64,000 bases of DNA from positions 15,656-79,655 of the forward strand of contig CBDFFZ010000030.1 in the NCBI GenBank assembly GCA_965246905.1. Direction: 5' to 3'. The position numbers and the translations under genes were made by a program. The stretch is from UBA1952 sp965246905 (GTDB lineage Bacteria > Bacteroidota > Bacteroidia > Chitinophagales > Chitinophagaceae). The notes beneath the pieces were generated by a model, which saw nothing but the letters and a program-made list of their open reading frames with translations, made no database searches and had not been told where the DNA came from. Every line of letters starts with the position of its first letter. Position 1 is the first letter of the stretch. Shown here one piece after another: positions 27,035-35,902 of the stretch.

Positions 27035-27249
27035 ATGAATTTTGAATCAGCTTCCGCAACAGATGAAATGCTTGCAATTGGCAATCCGATTGTTGAAGAA
27101 GCCAATAACAAGACGAGGATGATAGTCCTGTCGCCGATGAGCTTTTAAAAGGTTATAATTCCTTTGAAGTGCTCAATAACGATGGGCAATATCAACTTTG
27201 GGCATTAAAATCACGGGAAAGAACTCTTCTCTTGCATTTTATTCAGTAG
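27035..27249 (+). pseudogene. Remnant of a small hypothetical gene, two frames
   Basis: From ATG 27035 a frame reads MNFESASATDEMLAIGNPIV and stops after 37 codons. A second frame starting around 27116 reads DDSPVADELLKGYNSFEVLN and QYQLWALKSRERTLLLHFIQ to TAG 27247. Both halves look protein-like and would join with a one-base change near 27115. No family is recognised. The call rests on composition only. Confidence 0.4.
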
Positions 27250-27392
27250 TGCAATAATTAAAATTCCAGTGTGTCACTCGCGGCGAAACACGCATAACTT
27301 TTGTTGGCAATCTTGGCTCAGCGCTTTCTCAGAGGGAAAGTATAACCGGCAAGGAGTTACAGCTTATCTTGAGGCCAGATTTTTTTCTGAAA

Positions 27393-28085
27393 ATGCATAC
27401 CCGCAGGCTTCCCAAATACCTTATTGCCGCTCTACTATTACTGCTGGTAATTCCAGCCGTTGCGCATATCATCCCTTATGAGATAGACCCTAAGCCAAAG
27501 CTTGGTACCGGCGAGCTCTTTCGGTATTATCTCACCACTGGTTATAAGCATATCCTCCCCGAAGGGTTTGATCATATCCTGTTCATTCTTTGCGTTTTCT
27601 TCCTGAGCAGGGATATTAAAAAAGTGGTTATCCAGGCATCGGCCTTTACCGTATCGCATACCATTACGCTGGGGCTCGGCATGTACGGGTTCATCAATCC
27701 GCCTGCCTCTGTTGTAGAGCCGCTTATTGCGCTTTCCATAGTTGCGTTGGCGCTGGAAAATGTTTTTTCGGATAAGGTAAAGCCGTGGCGTATCGTACTG
27801 GTATTTCTTTTTGGCCTCGTACACGGTATGGGCTTCGCATCGGGACTTATAGAAAAGCTTGCGGAAAACGGGCTTTCGAGGAATGAGTTTATCCTCCCGC
27901 TCATCGGTTTCAGTCTTGGAGTGGAGCTCGGGCAGCTTACCATTATCCTGGCGCTCTTTTTCTGCGTATCGCTTCCTTTCTCTAAAAAGCCCTGGTACCG
28001 GCAGCGCATCGTAATCCCGGTATCCATTATCGTAGCACTGATCGCTTCTTACTGGACGGTGCAAAGGATCTTCTTTACTTCGTAG
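27393..28085 (+). CDS. HupE/UreJ family membrane protein
   Basis: 230 residues with a signal-like first helix and about six further membrane helices. The core GYKHILPEGFDHILFILCVFFL ... SAFTVSHTITLGLGMYG ... LVHGMGFASGL is the HupE/UreJ_2 signature, with conserved histidines in or near helices that suggest metal binding. Members are implicated in nickel or cobalt handling or are of unknown substrate; no hydrogenase or urease genes are nearby. ATG 27393 is preferred to the TTG at 27369. Confidence 0.82.
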   Translation: MHTRRLPKYLIAALLLLLVIPAVAHIIPYEIDPKPKLGTGELFRYYLTTGYKHILPEGFDHILFILCVFFLSRDIKKVVIQASAFTVSHTITLGLGMYGFINPPASVVEPLIALSIVALALENVFSDKVKPWRIVLVFLFGLVHGMGFASGLIEKLAENGLSRNEFILPLIGFSLGVELGQLTIILALFFCVSLPFSKKPWYRQRIVIPVSIIVALIASYWTVQRIFFTS

Positions 28086-28226
28086 ATGAAGATTTTGGTG
28101 TGCTCACATTCCCCCCAAAAATTGCCTTGTGCAAATGGCTGCATCCCGCAGGGGAAACTTTATATTTACAAATAACAACCGCATCAAGCTCAAAATTCTT
28201 TAACCAATAAAAACCAATCCACTTTT

Positions 28227-28862
28227 ATGGCCATCCGATTAGGCGATATCGCCCCCGATTTCAAGGCCGGCACTACCGCCGGCGACCTTTCCTTTCATGA
28301 ATACCTGGGCGATAGCTGGGGCGTGCTCTTCTCGCACCCTGCCGATTATACGCCCGTATGCACTACGGAGCTTGGCCGAACGGCGCAGCTAAAGGATGAA
28401 TTTGAAAAACGCAATGTAAAGGTGCTGGCCGTATCTGTGGATGCGCTGGACAGGCACGAGGGCTGGGTAAAGGACATTAATGAAACGCAAAACACCACGG
28501 TGGATTTCCCGATCATTGCTGATGATGCCCGGAATGTGGCTACGCTTTACGATATGATCCACCCAAATGCTTCCGAAACCTTCACGGTGCGCTCGCTCTT
28601 TGTTATCGGGCCGGATAAAAAGGTGAAGCTTACCCTCACCTACCCCGCCTCTACCGGCCGCAATTTTGTGGAAGTGCTTCGGGTTATAGATTCACTACAG
28701 CTCACGGCAAGGCACAGTGTGGCCACCCCGGCCGACTGGAAACAGGGCGAGGACGTGATCGTTGTACCATCCATAAGCACGGAAGATGCGGAAAAGCGCT
28801 TCCCGAAGGGACTGAAAATCGTAAAGCCTTACCTGCGCTATACACCGGTGCCGGAGGGATAG
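28227..28862 (+). CDS. Peroxiredoxin, 1-Cys (Prx6) type
   Basis: 211-residue cytoplasmic peroxidase that reduces hydrogen peroxide and organic hydroperoxides. The peroxidatic cysteine lies in the motif PADYTPVCTTELG (Cys ~47). The long C-terminal extension (TARHSVATPADWKQGEDVIVVPS ... FPKGLKIVKPYLRYTP) is typical of the Prx6/AhpC2 subfamily. It sits alone, with a strong terminator after it. Confidence 0.92.
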   Translation: MAIRLGDIAPDFKAGTTAGDLSFHEYLGDSWGVLFSHPADYTPVCTTELGRTAQLKDEFEKRNVKVLAVSVDALDRHEGWVKDINETQNTTVDFPIIADDARNVATLYDMIHPNASETFTVRSLFVIGPDKKVKLTLTYPASTGRNFVEVLRVIDSLQLTARHSVATPADWKQGEDVIVVPSISTEDAEKRFPKGLKIVKPYLRYTPVPEG

Positions 28863-28881
28863 TCATCTTTATAGAAAAAAG

Positions 28882-28915
28882 TAAAGCGACCAGGTCTTCT
28901 GGTCGCTTTATTTAT
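28882..28915. terminator. Terminator after the peroxiredoxin gene
   Basis: Twelve-base perfect stem TAAAGCGACCAG / CTGGTCGCTTTA with a five-base loop, followed by TTTATT. Confidence 0.85.
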
Positions 28916-29104
28916 TTAATGCCATGAATTGCAATCTTTTGGGAAGCCTGTGCTTTCTCTCTGGAAGTATGTTCTAATTCCCGGCAAAAAGGTATCAAGC
29001 ATTCAGGAATATAACTTAGACTCCAGGGAACATAACATAAACACCGGAAAGGATGGCCCGGAGATTAGAAAGGAGGTCTAAGTTTTTAAAAGTATATGGC
29101 CTCT

Positions 29105-29470
29105 TTATTGCTCGTCCGGTATAAACTTCATGGAGATGGAGTTGACGCAGTGCCGGGTATTCTTGTCTGTAAAACGCTCGCCGGTAAATACGTGGCCCAG
29201 GTGGCCGCCGCAATTATTACATACAATTTCCACGCGCCGGCCATCGGCATCTGCCACACGCTTTACGGCGCCGGGAAGCTCATCATCAAAAGACGGCCAG
29301 CCGCAATGCGAATCAAACTTGCTGCCTGAATGGTAGAGCGGCGCATCGCAGCGGCGGCATACGTAGGTACCGCTCGCCTTATTATTGGTGTACTCGCCGG
29401 TAAAAGGCATTTCCGTTCCTTTTTTCAGGATCACACGCTCCTCTTCCGGAGTAAGTTCATTATAAGCCAT
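29105..29470 (-). CDS. msrB: Peptide-methionine (R)-S-oxide reductase MsrB
   Basis: 121-residue enzyme that repairs the R epimer of methionine sulfoxide in proteins. Zinc-binding CxxC pairs are Cys38/Cys41 (CRRC) and Cys84/Cys87 (CNNC); the catalytic residue is Cys108 in RHCVNS; and HCGWPSF, GGHLGHVF are family signatures. No signal peptide, so it acts in the cytoplasm. It is the last gene of a probable minus-strand group with a small membrane protein and an M23 peptidase. Confidence 0.94.
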   Translation of the reverse strand: MAYNELTPEEERVILKKGTEMPFTGEYTNNKASGTYVCRRCDAPLYHSGSKFDSHCGWPSFDDELPGAVKRVADADGRRVEIVCNNCGGHLGHVFTGERFTDKNTRHCVNSISMKFIPDEQ

Positions 29471-29522
29471 AGCTGTTTCTTCTTTAAATGGATTCCCCTA
29501 AAAACTGCGCCAACACTGCTGT

Positions 29523-29840
29523 TTAATAGGCGATCATCACAATCATAACGCCCACGATCACCATGATGATCATACCGGCGAAGAATAACCGGTCGGCAAT
29601 GTATTCGAGCCGGCTGTATGCATCTTTACGCATGGAGGTGTAGGAAAGCAGGGCTGCGGTTATGAAGATAAAATTATTGACCGCCAGCAGCTCATCGGCA
29701 TATGTTTTAAGGCTCACCTGCAGCACGCTGAATAGGGCGATGACCGTAACGCAAACGCCCATCATAGCTATGGAGCCTGCGAAAATATGGTGCGCGATCT
29801 GCTTGTTTCCGACGGTAATATTTTTTCTGCTATCCAACAT
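29523..29840 (-). CDS. Small three-helix membrane protein, unknown function
   Basis: 105 residues: a charged N-terminus, then hydrophobic segments around residues 21-43, 53-68 and 84-104. I do not recognise a family. Its start codon lies one base after the stop of the M23 peptidase gene, implying translational coupling, and msrB follows 52 bases later. A role connected with the envelope peptidase is possible but only positional. Confidence 0.7.
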   Translation of the reverse strand: MLDSRKNITVGNKQIAHHIFAGSIAMMGVCVTVIALFSVLQVSLKTYADELLAVNNFIFITAALLSYTSMRKDAYSRLEYIADRLFFAGMIIMVIVGVMIVMIAY

Positions 29841-29841
29841 T

Positions 29842-30744
29842 TTAATAATTATTTACGGCATGGATGATCTGGAAAAGACGGTACTGACGGCCATTGAAGG
29901 CTACCGGTACGGGCGGCTGCGTGTACCAGGCCTCATCGCGCAGCAATTTACGGTGTACCTGTATATGCAGGTGCGGCTCTAAGGAAAAGCCGGAGTTGCC
30001 GGCAAGCCCGAGCGGTGTGCCGGGCCTTACGGTATCTCCTTCCTTCACAAAAACACATGCCTGCTTCAGGTGGCCTAAAAACACATAATAGCCGGAGGTT
30101 TCGATCAATACATTATTGAGGTTATGAACGCCGCGCGTACGGTTGGGCGGGATATTATCCAGGTTACCACTCACCGTGTGCTTTACAATACCTGCGCAGG
30201 GGCTGAAAATAGTATCGGCAAAAATGAAATAATCAGTAAGGTCTTTTGAGAAGATATGGTTGCTGCGCTGCCCTGCCGCATTGAGCTTTACAATATCTAG
30301 GGCATAAACACTATGGCTGCTGCCCGCATGAAAGAAATTGGCCGGATATCCATTGCCTCCCTGTAGCACGAAATAGTTTCCTGACTTAAAAGGAAAATGA
30401 ATCCTGACCGGGTTAAGCGCAGGTGCCGTACCGGTAAAATAAAGAACAGAGAGACCGGCAGATAATAACGACAGGAGCACATTCAGCGCCATGCGCCATT
30501 TTGGGAAAGCAATATTCAGGGCAGGCTTTTTCCGGAAAAAAGAAACGAATGCGGCCACCAGAAATGCGGCATCAAAGGCATACTTCACATAAAAAGAAAC
30601 ATAGACCCAGGTGCCGTAAAGATGAATAAACAGCGCAAGAGCAACTGCCACTAAAATCCGCGACCAATGCAAAGGGCGCAGCAGCATGCCGATTGCTATG
30701 AAGCCAACTAAGAAAGTAATGAACAGCAGGCTGTAAACGATCAT
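29842..30744 (-). CDS. Membrane-anchored M23-family metallopeptidase
   Basis: 300 residues. About four hydrophobic segments fill the first ~120 residues, then a LytM/M23 domain: YFVLQGGNGYPANFFHAGSSHSVYALDIV contains the HxxxxxxxD metal motif (His ~147, Asp ~154), and EPHLHIQVHRK gives the HxH motif. M23 enzymes cut peptidoglycan cross-links or peptides. The loop between these motifs is longer than in classic LytM. First gene of the group with the small membrane protein and msrB. Confidence 0.83.
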   Translation of the reverse strand: MIVYSLLFITFLVGFIAIGMLLRPLHWSRILVAVALALFIHLYGTWVYVSFYVKYAFDAAFLVAAFVSFFRKKPALNIAFPKWRMALNVLLSLLSAGLSVLYFTGTAPALNPVRIHFPFKSGNYFVLQGGNGYPANFFHAGSSHSVYALDIVKLNAAGQRSNHIFSKDLTDYFIFADTIFSPCAGIVKHTVSGNLDNIPPNRTRGVHNLNNVLIETSGYYVFLGHLKQACVFVKEGDTVRPGTPLGLAGNSGFSLEPHLHIQVHRKLLRDEAWYTQPPVPVAFNGRQYRLFQIIHAVNNY

Positions 30745-30991
30745 ACGGTTGCCTGTAAGAAATTAATACCAAAAAAAAGAGCGGCAGGATCAATAACCAT
30801 TTGGGTACGAAAGACTGATTGGTGTAAAATCACCGTCATAATGCGGCGGCCGGTAATGCCAAAAGTTTTATAGAATCACCTTCTGCCCTGACAGGGGGCG
30901 CCAAAAATCGTTGAATCTGTAATTGCTACAAAGCTTTTGGCCCAATGGGCCGGCTAATATTACCGCGTCTGCCTCTTTTGTACAACGATGA

Positions 30992-32839
30992 TCAATAGCC
31001 CCGCCCTTCCTTCTGCTCCATATAATTCATAAAGGCGCGGTTGGCCACACGGTTGCCGCCGGAGGTTGGGTAATTGCCGGTAAAGTACCAATCGCCGCGA
31101 TTATTGGGGCAGGCATCGTAGAGTCCTTCAAGGCTTTGGTAGATGATCTCCACATCGATCGTTACATCATCCGGCCGCAGCAATTGTGCAATCTTCGCGC
31201 TTACCTCCTCTGCTGTAAAGGGCGCATAAACACCCTGTACATAATTCTTTTCATGAAGCCGGCCGCTCTTTTCGGCTGCTGCGCATTCATTGTATATTTC
31301 CTGGAGCGCACTGCCCTTTCCTGTTTCATGCAGCAATGCAACGGCAGCCTGGAAGGCAATAAAATCGCCCATGCGGCTCATATCTATGCCGTAGCAGTCG
31401 GGGTAGCGGATCTGCGGTGCGGAGGATACGATAATGATCTTTTTTGGCCCGAGGCGGTTGAGCATTTTAATGATACTCTCCCTGAGCGTAGTGCCGCGCA
31501 CAATGCTGTCATCGATCACCACAACGCTGTCGATACCGGGGCGGATGGTGCCATATGTGATATCATACACATGCTGCACCATTTCATTGCGGCTTGCATC
31601 TTCCGTAATGAAGGTGCGCATCTTTACATCCTTGATCGCCAGCTTTTCAATACGCACCCTGCGGCTGATGATCTCCAGCAGGTCATCATCCGTCATGGTA
31701 TCGCGACGGGCGCGGATGCGCTCCAGCTTTATTTCGTTAAGGTAAGCTTCGAGGCCTTTGATGAGCCCGTAAAAAGCGGTTTCGGCAGTGTTGGGAATGT
31801 ATGAGACAATCGTATTCTTCAGGTCATTGCCGATAGCTTTGAGCACCGTCTTCGAAAGATTGCGGCCAAGCTGCTTGCGCTCTTTATAAATATCGGAATC
31901 GGAGCCGCGGCTGAAGTAGATGCGCTCGAAAGAGCAGGCTGTAAGCGGCCGTGAAGGCAGGATCTGCGGGTTGGTAAAGGTTCCGTCGTTCTTAATGATG
32001 ATGGCGTGGCCGGGCTGCAGCTCCTGTACTTCTTCCTGCGGCACATTGAAGGTGGTCATGATAGCAGGGCGCTCGGAAGCGGCAACGATAAATTCATCAT
32101 CCTGGTAAAAGAAGGCGGGGCGGATGCCATTGGCATCGCGCAGTACAAAAGAATCGCCGTTGCCAATGAGACCGCTGCATACAAAGCCGCCATCGAAATG
32201 GGAGGCAGCCTGCTTTAATATGCCTTCTACATTAAGCGTTGCAGGCGAGGCATCATCTGCCTGGCACAGATAATAATGCACGGTTTCGAGCATGGCGCCG
32301 AGATCGCTCTCACGCATCATCGTGGTTGGGTGCTCATCCAGCATAGCAAAGAGCTCATCCGTATTTACGAGGTTGAAATTGCCGGCCATCGCCAGGTTGC
32401 GTACCGGGTTGATATCGGATTTGAGGAACGGGTGGCAGAATTCAGCATTGTTCCTGCCTTGCGTGCCGTAGCGTAAATGCCCCAGCAGCACCTCGCCCAT
32501 AAAGCGCATATAGCCTTTGAGCATACCGGGATGGTTCTTGATATCCGGCACCATCTTTTCCATCTCGCTCACCTCGTCATTAAGGCTGGCAAAAATGCCT
32601 GCTATGGCGCCGGCCCCACTTTGCCGCTGACGGTAAAGGTATTGGTGGCCGGGAGTGATATTGAGCTTTAGGGTTGCTATGCCGGCACCATCCTGCCCCC
32701 GGTTGTGCTGTTTCTCCATAAGGAGATATAGCTTGTTGAGCCCGTAAAAAGCAGTGCCGTATTTACGGTGGTAATGGGCGAGCGGTTTAAGTAAGCGGAT
32801 GTAGGCAAGACCACATTCGTGGCGTATCGCGTCGGACAT
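30992..32839 (-). CDS. Amidophosphoribosyltransferase-like protein (long PurF paralogue)
   Basis: 615 residues combining an N-terminal class II glutamine amidotransferase domain with a C-terminal phosphoribosyltransferase domain, as in PurF (PRPP + glutamine to phosphoribosylamine, first step of purine synthesis). The PRPP loop is clear (VVVIDDSIVRGTT), as are QHNRGQDGAG and LGHLRYGT. Unlike standard PurF, the catalytic Cys is not at residue 2: the nearest candidate is Cys9 in HECGL, which would need removal of eight residues. Bacteroidota often carry such a long paralogue beside canonical PurF. It may therefore be either the housekeeping enzyme or a variant with altered function. Confidence 0.8.
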   Translation of the reverse strand: MSDAIRHECGLAYIRLLKPLAHYHRKYGTAFYGLNKLYLLMEKQHNRGQDGAGIATLKLNITPGHQYLYRQRQSGAGAIAGIFASLNDEVSEMEKMVPDIKNHPGMLKGYMRFMGEVLLGHLRYGTQGRNNAEFCHPFLKSDINPVRNLAMAGNFNLVNTDELFAMLDEHPTTMMRESDLGAMLETVHYYLCQADDASPATLNVEGILKQAASHFDGGFVCSGLIGNGDSFVLRDANGIRPAFFYQDDEFIVAASERPAIMTTFNVPQEEVQELQPGHAIIIKNDGTFTNPQILPSRPLTACSFERIYFSRGSDSDIYKERKQLGRNLSKTVLKAIGNDLKNTIVSYIPNTAETAFYGLIKGLEAYLNEIKLERIRARRDTMTDDDLLEIISRRVRIEKLAIKDVKMRTFITEDASRNEMVQHVYDITYGTIRPGIDSVVVIDDSIVRGTTLRESIIKMLNRLGPKKIIIVSSAPQIRYPDCYGIDMSRMGDFIAFQAAVALLHETGKGSALQEIYNECAAAEKSGRLHEKNYVQGVYAPFTAEEVSAKIAQLLRPDDVTIDVEIIYQSLEGLYDACPNNRGDWYFTGNYPTSGGNRVANRAFMNYMEQKEGRGY

Positions 32840-32909
32840 GAGGGCGCGAAGATAGGAATTTGTTTATTGGTCGAAGCGCCAAAGCCGAACGCATCAACGC
32901 GTTATCTTG

Positions 32910-34073
32910 TCAGTAATCCAGCGCACCTTCGAGTACATCTAAATTTTCCACGAAATGAAGTGATTTCTCTATATACACATCTGCCGGCTCGGAATTTTCA
33001 ATGCCGGTATCTTCCAGAAGCCTGGTATTATCGAAGATGTGGCCAAGCTCTACAAAATCCAGGTAAGGATCAAGGCCTGTAAAAAGCATCCGGAGCGTGC
33101 TTTTCTCGTTGAACGTCGTTTTCCAGTAATCGAGGTATTCGCGGTAGCCGTAAAGCTCTGCACCCTCGTGCAGTCGGTTGCGCGTCCAGTGCTTTACCTC
33201 GCTCACCATCACCTTTTGTATAAAATGAAAAGGCGGCATCTCACTGAAGTAGGTCGATAGTGTTTGCGCCAGCTTGTGTGGTGAGGTTGCTGCCCGCTCG
33301 CCAGAGGAAATATGGTACACGCTATACCTTCTCTTTTTTGAGAACAGCAGGCTTACAATGGCCATCGCTGCATAATCTACGGGTATCACATCCAGCTTTA
33401 CGTGCTCCTTCATGGGCAGGAGGCGTAGCTGGTTCATCGTTGCTACGGCCCAGAGTATTACGGGTGAGCGCGGCTTTACCGGGCGGCTATCGCCCATAAT
33501 GATAGATGGCCGGGCAATGAGGATCTTATCTTCCGGCAGATGCTCACGGATAAGTATCTCACCCTGCATTTTGGTGTAGGTATATTTTACCACATGCGAA
33601 GCGGCGAGGTTGGGCGATTCATCCTCATAGATCACACGGTCTTTGACATCCTTACCACAAATGGTTGCTGTGCCTATATACAGGAAGGTTTGCAGCTGCG
33701 CTAATTGCCTGGCCCACAAAAGTATCTTGGTAAGTCCGCCGATGTTTGCAGCTTCTACCTGCGCATCATTAAAGCGGCTGAAGGAAGTATTGGCTGCAGA
33801 ATGGATAATGACCTCTATATCTTTTAATACCTCCATTTCGGCAAGCTCTCCCGTAAGCTCATCATCAAAAAGATTGCCTAAAACCGGGATGATTTTTGTT
33901 GCATCATAAGGATCATTGTGTATTGCAAAAACTTTCTGGAGACGCTCATTGGCAGCCTCGGCAGTTTTCGAGCGCAGGAGACAATAGATCTTACTCACTT
34001 CTTCCCGCCTGGAAAGCTGTACCAGTAATTCGCCGCCAACAAGTCCGGTTGCGCCGGTTAAGAAAATATTCAT
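32910..34073 (-). CDS. SDR of the fatty acyl-CoA reductase (NAD-binding 4) type
   Basis: 387 residues. Rossmann motif TGATGLVGG (residues ~5-13); the LLRSKTAEAANERLQ and VLGNLFDD stretches, and the YTYTKMQGE active-site YxxxK, resemble male-sterility/thioester-reductase-type proteins that reduce acyl thioesters. The C-terminal half (FHFIQKVMVSEVKHW, LDPYLDFVELGHIFDN) is helical. ATG 34073 is chosen since the ORF upstream of it is basic and overlaps the SMR gene end. It follows the SMR transporter by 19 bases. Substrate unknown. Confidence 0.75.
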   Translation of the reverse strand: MNIFLTGATGLVGGELLVQLSRREEVSKIYCLLRSKTAEAANERLQKVFAIHNDPYDATKIIPVLGNLFDDELTGELAEMEVLKDIEVIIHSAANTSFSRFNDAQVEAANIGGLTKILLWARQLAQLQTFLYIGTATICGKDVKDRVIYEDESPNLAASHVVKYTYTKMQGEILIREHLPEDKILIARPSIIMGDSRPVKPRSPVILWAVATMNQLRLLPMKEHVKLDVIPVDYAAMAIVSLLFSKKRRYSVYHISSGERAATSPHKLAQTLSTYFSEMPPFHFIQKVMVSEVKHWTRNRLHEGAELYGYREYLDYWKTTFNEKSTLRMLFTGLDPYLDFVELGHIFDNTRLLEDTGIENSEPADVYIEKSLHFVENLDVLEGALDY

Positions 34074-34092
34074 TCGCGTTTTAATAAGAGTT

Positions 34093-34413
34093 TTACTTCG
34101 GGTCCGCAATTTCAAGCCCGATAATTCCAATGATGATCAAGGCAATAGATACTACTTTGATCCAGGAGAAGTGCTCACCAAAGAAGATAATGCCTATCGT
34201 TGCAATAAGCGCCGTGCCCGCACTTGCCCAGATGGCATAAGCAATGCCTACTTCCATTTTTTCTAGCACAAATACCAATACCGCCAGGCTTATTGCATAG
34301 AATACGAATACAAATACAGACGGCCATAGTTTTGTGAAGCCTTCCGCGTACTTCATGCTAATAGTACCGAGCACTTCAAATATAATCCCGATAGAGAGAA
34401 TTAGCCATTTCAT
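34093..34413 (-). CDS. Small multidrug resistance (SMR) family transporter
   Basis: 106 residues with four membrane helices. The essential glutamate is in helix 1 (IIFEVLGTISMKYAEGFTKLWPS, Glu13) and the helix 3 signature is VGIAYAIWASAGT. EmrE/Gdx-type proteins exchange protons for cationic drugs or guanidinium. The subtype cannot be decided here. Probably co-transcribed with the downstream SDR. Confidence 0.9.
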   Translation of the reverse strand: MKWLILSIGIIFEVLGTISMKYAEGFTKLWPSVFVFVFYAISLAVLVFVLEKMEVGIAYAIWASAGTALIATIGIIFFGEHFSWIKVVSIALIIIGIIGLEIADPK

Positions 34414-34542
34414 AATGTTCGCGGTATTCCATGCACTGTAACAACCACCTCCAGACAGCTATAAAAACTTCTGCGGGACAAGATAGAAACATTATGAGGA
34501 TTCTCAAATACGCGTAAGTACGCATTTGGGGCTGCGAAGCTT

Positions 34543-35130
34543 TTAAAAGCCCATGTTGCTGCGGAATATTTTCACGGCAATAGCCAGTAGGATAACCCCA
34601 AAAAATTTGCGCACTACTGAAATACCACCTTCGCCAAGCAAACGCTCAATGCGGTTTACAGAGCGCAGACAGATAAATACAATAACGAGGTTAATGAGGA
34701 TGCCGATAAGGATATTATAGGGATGATAGGCAGCCTTCAGCGACATAACGGTAGTAAGGGTGCCGGAGCCGGCGATAATAGGAAAAGCAATTGGTACGAT
34801 ATTACCCGATTTGCCGCCGCTCTCACTACGGAAGAGATCATGGCCGAGCACCATTTCCAGACCTAAAATAAAAATTACAATAGAGCCTGCAATGGCAAAC
34901 GATTGAATATCCAGCCCCATGAAATGCAGCGCTTCTTCACCCACCAAAAAAAACAGCAGCATGAGCGCACCGGATACCAGCGTAGCCTGCCCGGCATTAA
35001 TGGCACCCATTTTATTTTTCAGGGAAATGAGAATGGGAATAGAGCCGAGTATATCTATCACGGCAAAAAGCGTGAACGTAACCGTTACGCATTGCTGAAA
35101 GGATAGCTGATCGATACCATAAAGGCCCAT
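34543..35130 (-). CDS. MarC family membrane protein
   Basis: 195 residues with six predicted helices. Family motifs include FFAVIDILGSIPILISL-like N-terminus (TLFAVIDILGSIPI), FAIAGSIVIFILGLEM, and PIAFPIIAGSGTLTTVMSL. MarC proteins are inner-membrane proteins sometimes annotated as NAAT transporters; their function is unresolved. A TAACTTTG promoter element lies five bases upstream. Confidence 0.9.
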   Translation of the reverse strand: MGLYGIDQLSFQQCVTVTFTLFAVIDILGSIPILISLKNKMGAINAGQATLVSGALMLLFFLVGEEALHFMGLDIQSFAIAGSIVIFILGLEMVLGHDLFRSESGGKSGNIVPIAFPIIAGSGTLTTVMSLKAAYHPYNILIGILINLVIVFICLRSVNRIERLLGEGGISVVRKFFGVILLAIAVKIFRSNMGF

Positions 35131-35134
35131 GCCG

Positions 35135-35142
35135 CAAAGTTA
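35135..35142 (-). promoter_or_regulatory. -7 element (TAACTTTG) of the marC-family gene
   Basis: Exact TAnnTTTG match on the minus strand, five bases from the start codon, implying a very short leader. Confidence 0.45.
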
Positions 35143-35246
35143 GCTTTACTTTTCGGTGGCGATCTCCTACAAATCGCGCAAATCGCCAATGTTGGTTTTT
35201 AGCATAGCCCTTTACGGGAAAATTATAAAATCACCTTCTCGGGCAT

Positions 35247-35254
35247 TACTTTTG
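35247..35254 (+). promoter_or_regulatory. -7 element (TACTTTTG) of gmk
   Basis: Exact TAnnTTTG match 20 bases before the TTG start of gmk; predicts a leader of about 13 bases. Confidence 0.5.
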
Positions 35255-35274
35255 AGCCTCATCCATTTCCTGCA

Positions 35275-35838
35275 TTGACCGGCAAAATAATTATCATCAC
35301 CGCGCCATCGGGCTCCGGCAAAACCACGCTTGTAAAGCGCCTCCTGCAAGCCTGCCCCGGGCTTACCTTCTCTGTATCTGCCTGCACCCGCGGCCCGCGA
35401 GATGGGGAGTTGGATGGGCGTGATTATTATTTTCTCGGCGCAGATCTATTTAAGCAGAAGATTGCGGAAGATGCTTTTGTGGAATGGGAAATGGTGTATG
35501 AAGGCAAATATTATGGCACGCTGAATACAGAGCTGGAACGCATCTGGCTTACCGGCCATTCGCCGCTCGTGGATATTGATGTGAATGGGGCGCTGGCCAT
35601 CCAGGAAAAGTATCCGGATAATTCCCTCACGATTTTTATCCAGGCTCCCAGTATGGAAGCACTCCGTGACAGGCTGGTAAAGCGGGGTACCGAGACGGCC
35701 CATACGCTGGAAGAGCGGGTAAGCAAGGCCTACTTTGAATTGAGCTTCGCCCCGCAGTTCGACCGGATCATTGTGAATGATACGCTTGAGGAAGCTGCTG
35801 CTGAATTGGTGGAAGTTGTAATTGATTTTTTAAAATGA
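35275..35838 (+). CDS. gmk: Guanylate kinase
   Basis: 187 residues; phosphorylates GMP to GDP with ATP. Walker A is APSGSGKTT (residues ~9-17); GMP-binding segments include SVSACTRGPRDGELDGRDYYF, WEMVYEGKYYGT and DIDVNGALAIQ. Length is standard. The start is TTG at 35275: there is no in-frame ATG between the upstream region and the P-loop, and the promoter element at 35247 places the transcript start just before it. It precedes the CNNM/CorC gene by 64 bases, which has its own promoter element. Confidence 0.95.
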   Translation: MTGKIIIITAPSGSGKTTLVKRLLQACPGLTFSVSACTRGPRDGELDGRDYYFLGADLFKQKIAEDAFVEWEMVYEGKYYGTLNTELERIWLTGHSPLVDIDVNGALAIQEKYPDNSLTIFIQAPSMEALRDRLVKRGTETAHTLEERVSKAYFELSFAPQFDRIIVNDTLEEAAAELVEVVIDFLK

Positions 35839-35888
35839 CCAGAGTTGAACCTGGCAGATAAATCCTCCCACGCTATCTCCTTTCGCTG

Positions 35889-35896
35889 TATTTTTG
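35889..35896 (+). promoter_or_regulatory. -7 element (TATTTTTG) of the CNNM/CorC gene
   Basis: Exact TAnnTTTG match ending six bases before ATG 35903, implying an almost leaderless transcript. Confidence 0.45.
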
Positions 35897-35902
35897 ATAC
35901 CC

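Larger units (their letters stand above)
26786..27392. other. Largely non-coding gap with a hairpin and a broken ORF
   Basis: 607 bases before the HupE-like gene. It contains a second terminator-like hairpin (26940-26970) and a two-frame ORF remnant (27035-27249). The phrase GCCAGATTTTTT occurs twice (around 26878 and 27374). No intact gene is supported. Confidence 0.5.
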
